Shown here piece after piece: positions 59,873 to 64,000 of a stretch of DNA of 64,000 nucleotides (the first letter of the stretch is position 1; every line of letters starts with the position of its first letter). The DNA lies in contig JAJEKB010021279.1 of assembly GCA_022393335.1 (NCBI GenBank), positions 18,525 through 82,524 of the forward strand. Reading direction: 5' to 3'. A program made the translations under genes and the position numbers. The DNA is from Macrotrachela quadricornifera. Its lineage: Eukaryota; Rotifera; Eurotatoria; Philodinida; Philodinidae. The notes beneath the pieces were generated by a model, which saw only the letters and a list, made by a program, of their open reading frames with translations, was not told the DNA's origin and ran no database searches.

Positions 59873-60227
59873 TATTTTTGAAAAAAAATCACTTGGTTTT
59901 AAAATCTAGTAGAGGTGCAACATCACCGAAAACAAATACAATATCATCAGAAACAAACACAACTTCATCAGAAACGAATACAACATCATCGGAAATAAAT
60001 ATATGAACAACCAATTTAATTATTTGTTCGAAGAAAAATATATCACTGCTTTTTATGAAAATGCTCCCGATTCCAATTTTTCAGGAAATTGAAATCGGAA
60101 TCGTATCGGAATCGGTTTTCTATTTTTCAGAACCGTATCGGAATTGGCATATTTTAAGTTTGTTGCAATCGGGATCGGAATCGCCGATTCCGATTCCGAT
60201 CCGGAATCGCCCATCCCTCTCAGACAC

Positions 60228-61026
60228 ACAAACTCTTTTTAGTTTTTTTTCCATGTGACTCTTCTTTCAGTCAAGGGAGTATTTGCATCCTTGAGAAGAG
60301 TACATATTGTTTTTTTATATTGAGCCCGCATGTCAAACAAGTTTGTATCTCCGGTTAGAAGCATTAATTTATCTTCACATTCTAGGATCTTAACCAGTAA
60401 TTGAAAGAGAGCATAAGCTCGCAAACTTCTGATACATTGCATTTATAGTCTGATAGAATCTCAATTGTCCTGAACCTAGCATTGAAAATCTATCTTTGTG
60501 CGCATTTTTCAGCTACAACACTTTTATTAGTTGAAAATCGAACACCAAAAACCCTTAATGGGATTGACTTCTGAGTTGAAAAACTCTAATTGGTGAAGAA
60601 AGCGCGCTTGAAAACATCCGATTCTATGAAATCTGTAACCGGGAAAAATGTGGTCGGTTCAAAGTGCGACCTCGAATAACTATAATTGGATCATTTTTCA
60701 GGTTGCAAAAGTCGGTTTTATATTTTACATGAATTTAACGTGCGCGCTTTGACCTGGCACAAACAAACATACACATGAAATCCTATTAGTCTTTTTCATA
60801 TAACTTCACATCGGTCGAAAGAAAAAATTTATTTGAAAACATTCAACAACTAATAGTACCATTCGATTCCCCGATCCCGATTACCTTTGGTTACATTTTA
60901 TAAGAAAACCATTGTTTCCTTAAAAAAAGCGTTTTTTAGCAAAAAAAATTATTTGAAAAAATTCAAAAACTAATAGTGCCATTCGATTCCTTCACCCCAA
61001 AAATCTTTGGTCAAAGGTTAAGCGTT
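60228..61026. repeat. dispersed repeat fragments
   Basis: 60239-60300 (CATGTGACTCTTCTTTCAGT, AAGGGAGTATT) is a direct relative of 62780-62830. Two adjacent ~110 bp units near 60830-60905 and 60945-61020 share AACTAATAGT.CCATTCGATT. No gene was recognised. Confidence 0.5.
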
Positions 61027-61504
61027 AATACAAGTCGACATTCTTGGCTCTATTCTTGCCAGATTCTTGTTTTTCAGAAAAAACTGTCAAGATCCCTTTT
61101 GATCTTGATCTTCAGTCAAGAGTCTTTCTAACGATAGACAGAACCATATAAAGATTCTTTCCAGAATTACAAGGCCGACGTCTATTCTTTTTTATTACAT
61201 ATATACACATAGCTCACACTGAGTCGTCGTTTATTTATACAATGAATGTTAAATCGTTAGCATGATAAAATGTATGAAAACTATTGCAATGTACGATGTC
61301 GGTACGTCGTAATTTGAAGTAAAATATATTAATAGATTATAACAAAACTATATTACAGCTTATTTAGTTTTTCATAGCAGTTCGAATGAAAATGTGGTCA
61401 TTGTTAGGATATTATACTGGATAGTCTTTCTTTTTATTTCATTCGTTATTCTACTTGTGTTCATTGTTATGTGTTATATCTCTTTTTAGTGTTCCAGGGT
61501 ACGT

Positions 61505-61640
61505 TTTAGGATATCATATATATCATAGATATATATTATATGATATCATAGATATATAGTATATGATATCATAGATATATAGTATATGATATCATAGATA
61601 TATAGTATATGATATCGTAGATATATATCGTATTATGATA
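61505..61640. repeat. 22-24 bp AT-rich tandem repeat
   Basis: Units of about 23 bp with core GATATCATAGATATATAGTA recur four to five times, each itself near-palindromic. Confidence 0.85.
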
Positions 61641-61946
61641 TCATGGATATATCATTAATATATGTATATACCTAGATACGCTACACCTATATAAAGACCG
61701 AGAAATTTTCTTTTGAATAAAGTAAGGGAACGCGTGGCAACGTGAACATCTAACTGTCATGACTTTTCTTCATCGTAAGCTATTCAAAATGAATGTTTTT
61801 TTTACGACACATTGTTGACATTTACTCTTTAATGAAGATTGTTATCCTGATATAGTTGAACTTTTTTTTTTTTTATAGTGTTGCTTCATCGATGTTTATT
61901 TTTCTTTGTTTGTTTAAACTGTGAAAACTAAATGTGATATTACATC

Positions 61947-62310
61947 CAGTGAAAAATTGTATTGGTTTAATCTAAATCATTTTGCAACAAAATCAAAATT
62001 AAAATCGATTGAAATTTTTCGATTAGAATTTATTAGGATTGAATTAAAACTTGATTTTCTTGCTTGCCTAGCGAAAAATTTTACTGATTAAATTTAATTA
62101 TTCTGCAACAAAATCTATATTAAAGCGGAATTGATAATTTCGATTTTGCTGTAGAATAATCAAATTTAAACAGGAAAATTTTCCCCCAGGCAAACAAGAA
62201 AATCAAGTTTTAATTCAATCCTAATAAATTCTAATCAAAAAATTTCAATCGATTCTAATTTTGATTTTGTTGCAAAATAATTTAGATTAAACCAATACAA
62301 TTTTTCACTG
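61947..62310. mobile_element. 364 bp full-length palindromic MITE
   Basis: The termini CAGTGAAAAATTGTATTGG and CCAATACAATTTTTCACTG are perfect inverted repeats. Pairing runs almost to the centre near 62129 (TAGAATTTATTAGGATTGAA against TTCAATCCTAATAAATTCTA). The CAGTG ends recall Tc1/mariner-type MITEs, but a clean TA duplication is visible only on the right. It has no coding content. Confidence 0.85.
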
Positions 62311-62900
62311 TATAGTCTTTATCTTTATTCTTTTTTTTTGTTGTGAATCTATAAAGTGCAAATAGAATTGATAATGAATGTCTGTATATACTAGGAAGAT
62401 GATATTTAAAAAAAAATGCAAGAATCTCATCAGATTACTCAAGAAAATGGTCCTATACTATAAAAGAAAGAATATGTCCTGGTTTCCAAGAAGTGCAAGA
62501 TTCTTTCCAGATTTTAGTTTCCTTGCTTTACCGTCCAAGATTCTGTCTACCTGATTCTTGTCACTTCCACGAGATCTTATAAATCAGGCGAGAATCTTAT
62601 ATAGAAAGGATAGAAAAAGAATCTTGGTTGGCTTTTCTGCAAAATAAGAATCTGGAAAGAATAGAGCCAAGAACGTCGATTTGTGTAAGTTGACCTTGAA
62701 GTGTGATTCTCTTATCGATTTTTCTAAGAACATGTTTTTTTTGACCTTTGACTCCGACGACAAGCAAGCAACATTTTTTTTTCATATGACCCTCCCTTCA
62801 GTCGAGGGAATTATCAGCACTTGTACATACACAAGCAGAACAAAATACATCTAATAAACCTCAAGAATAAATCTTATTTTATTATCGACAATCGTTACTT
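62311..62900. other. intergenic region with repeat fragments
   Basis: It contains the right end of the 61.0-62.7 kb inverted-repeat pair and a direct repeat of 60.24 kb sequence. No gene was recognised; the minus ORF 62597-62785 is repeat-derived. Confidence 0.4.
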
Positions 62901-63715
62901 AATTCAACAACAAATATGAATTTAACCATATCAAGTACAGATACTACAATAACAGATAATGAACATATGTCGTTTGATTTTGTAAAGAAAAAGAATTTTT
63001 ATGTATGTATTTATTTTAGGTTTTGGTCTTGATTTTTCCTAGGTTAGGAATTAATTCTGATATGAATACTATGGTACGAATTATGGCTAAACCTAATTCC
63101 GGTTTAGATATACATGATCAAATATGGCTTAAAGTACCGATACCAAAATCATTTCTTGATACGAAAGAAAAAAGAAATTATTTTTACAAATAATTAATTT
63201 TTATGAATATTATTTTAGATTCTGATTTAGTTGATTGGTTATTAAAAAACGTTCCTGGATTTATAAATCGAGATAATGCAAGAAACTGTGTCTCACTTAC
63301 TTAGGACGAAGCAGAGCCATCGGATTCTGTCGGACCCTTTTCAAAATGGCAGGATTCTATCGGTTTTCGTCGGGCTCGGACAAAATCCAGTTAAATCCCG
63401 ATCGGAATCCGAGCTACTAGATTTTTCGACCTGGATATGCTTAAAGCAGACTATATTACACAAATGGTTAATGAATTAATATTTTTTGATCAAGCCAATT
63501 ATGTTTTTGGTGATACTTTTTCACAAGGTTTGTAAAATGTTTTTGGTTTCGAAAATTTTTATTTATTTTTAATATTCATTTAGACACTTCTCAATTAAGA
63601 GTTGATAAAATACTTGATGATTACACTATTGATTCTAATCAAACAATTCAAAATCAACATGAAACTACCCATGTCGCCACTGTTTTAACAACTGCGGCGC
63701 ATTGATCGCAGTGAA
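62901..63715 (+). pseudogene. dishevelled DEP-domain pseudogene fragment
   Basis: Exon-like blocks at 62901-62981, 63020-63159, 63219-63285, about 63435-63537 and 63584-63715 match the PDZ-to-DEP linker and DEP domain of dishevelled: TNMNLTISSTDTTIT, INSDMNTMVRIMAKPNSGLD, WLKVPIP, SDLVDWLLKNVPGF, LKADYITQMVNELIFFDQ and ANYVFGD. Three lesions are seen. There is an extra A at about 63119-63123 that shifts frame before WLK. The donor position at 63160 reads AT instead of GT, with no alternative GT before the acceptor. A ~150 bp GC-richer insertion (about 63286-63434) brings an in-frame stop. No DIX or PDZ exon is seen upstream. This is a dead partial copy of a Wnt-pathway gene. Confidence 0.8.
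63286..63434. repeat. ~150 bp insertion within the DEP fragment
   Basis: It splits the conserved ARK..LLKA-type helix between NARN and DMLKAD. It contains CGGATTCTGTCGGACCC, GATTCTATCGGTTTTCGTCGG and CCGATCGGAATCCGAG. These repetitive GAT/CGG-rich motifs resemble the subterminal repeats of the hAT element at 58.7-60.2 kb, but the termini are not clear. Confidence 0.55.
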
Positions 63716-64000
63716 AACAATCATATCTTCGATTGCGACGTCATTATGCGTAACTGTGAATAAAATGTCGCAGCTGCGCATAACTAATAAACTGTATGTA
63801 TTCATTTTTAATATGAAATAATATTTATTCTTTTCTTTCTAGGTACTTAGTTGCATTCACATAGATGACAAAAATAAAACATCACCTTTATGCATCTATG
63901 TGAAAAATTTATTGTCGGATATATCGCAACTCCTTGAAGTACATTCCACACCAGTATGATTTTAAAATATTAAAAAAACGTGTAGTTTTTTTCTAAAAAA
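63716..64000. other. right edge, no gene recognised
   Basis: AT-rich sequence with a short inverted pair TTCACATAGATG / CATCTATGTGAA near 63855-63905. A gene could begin or end beyond the window. Confidence 0.4.

Larger units (their letters stand above)
58677..60219. mobile_element. hAT-family deletion derivative, interrupted
   Basis: The ends TAGACATGGGC and GCCCATCCCTC form a short terminal inverted repeat of hAT type (consensus about YAGRGATGGGC). They are flanked by the identical 8 bp duplication TCAGACAC. Both subterminal regions carry many GGAATCGGAATCG / GTATCGGAATCGG repeats, likely transposase-binding sites. Between them lie a C-terminal transposase remnant (58895-58977, continuing at 59875-60006) and a nested Tc1/mariner-like MITE (58980-59872). 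Most of the transposase is missing, so the element is non-autonomous. Confidence 0.85.
61027..62690. mobile_element. possible element bounded by inverted repeats
   Basis: ATTCTTGGCTCTATTCTTGC near 61042 is complementary to the region AAGAATAGAGCCAAGAACGT near 62656. The match extends about 60 bp on both sides (GTCGAC and TTTTTCAGAAAA parts included). Further inward, pairing is weak. A separate palindrome and a tandem array lie inside, so this may be a composite. Confidence 0.4.

Noticed and set aside
63160..63218. U12-type AT-AC intron in the dishevelled fragment
   Set aside because: The segment starts AT but lacks the U12 donor consensus and ends in AG. With a frameshift and an insertion nearby, a decayed GT donor is simpler.
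1..64000. tRNA or rRNA genes
   Set aside because: No cloverleaf-like B-box (GGTTCRANNCC) context with a matching acceptor stem and no rRNA-like block was noticed by eye; a dedicated covariance-model scan would be decisive.

Overview
Organism. The window looks like nuclear DNA of a bdelloid rotifer, probably a Rotaria-like species. The base composition is very AT-rich. The genes are compact, with mostly 45-75 bp GT-AG introns. Clear animal orthologs (macroH2A, sphingosine kinase, FBXO8, axonemal dynein light intermediate chain, an MBT-domain protein) sit beside genes of bacterial type: a CtlX-like amidinohydrolase and a repeat protein of the HTASVL..GKVLV.GG kelch type. This assignment is inference; no species-specific marker was read.

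Layout. 0-5.9 kb is gene-free and holds a foldback element and a small inverted-repeat element. 5.9-12.1 kb has a type II membrane glycosyltransferase-like gene (+), a basic low-complexity protein (-), a 60-residue CDCA3-motif protein (+), a DUF4476-like protein (+) and a serine-rich ORF (+). 13.3-15.4 kb is a 12-exon four-MBT protein of the MBTD1/L3MBTL2 group. 16.2-17.7 kb is a 1.5 kb foldback element. 19.1-23.3 kb holds macroH2A and sphingosine kinase head to tail, 181 bp apart. 23.3-29.0 kb is repeat-rich and gene-free. 29.0-31.1 kb is a three-exon Ly6/uPAR-type gene whose 1.5 kb second intron contains the intact, intronless CtlX-like gene on the opposite strand. 33.7-35.6 kb is a secreted carboxylesterase, convergent with a seven-exon disordered nuclear protein (35.7-37.7 kb). 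DNALI1 (38.1-39.1 kb, -) and FBXO8 (39.9-41.0 kb, +) are divergent. 41-48.6 kb is gene-free with small palindromic elements. 48.7-53.9 kb is a membrane-anchored kelch-repeat gene with a 4 kb intron full of tandem repeats and one 10-base N gap. 54-64 kb is mostly repeats: a nested transposon pair (a hAT derivative with an 8 bp target duplication, interrupted by a TA-flanked Tc1/mariner-like MITE), other palindromes, and a dishevelled DEP-domain pseudogene at the right edge.

How the parts relate. The genes do not form one pathway. Themes are chromatin (macroH2A, MBT reader, disordered nuclear protein), signalling (sphingosine kinase, dead dishevelled copy, Ly6 protein), cilia (DNALI1) and secreted or surface proteins (esterase, kelch, glycosyltransferase). 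The most distinctive points are the nested bacterial-type gene inside an animal intron, the transposon-in-transposon whose host reading frame resumes across the insertion, the dishevelled fragment with three separate lesions, and the large number of near-palindromic elements. Exon coordinates were placed by hand from splice signals, frame continuity and family conservation; no alignment or search was run.
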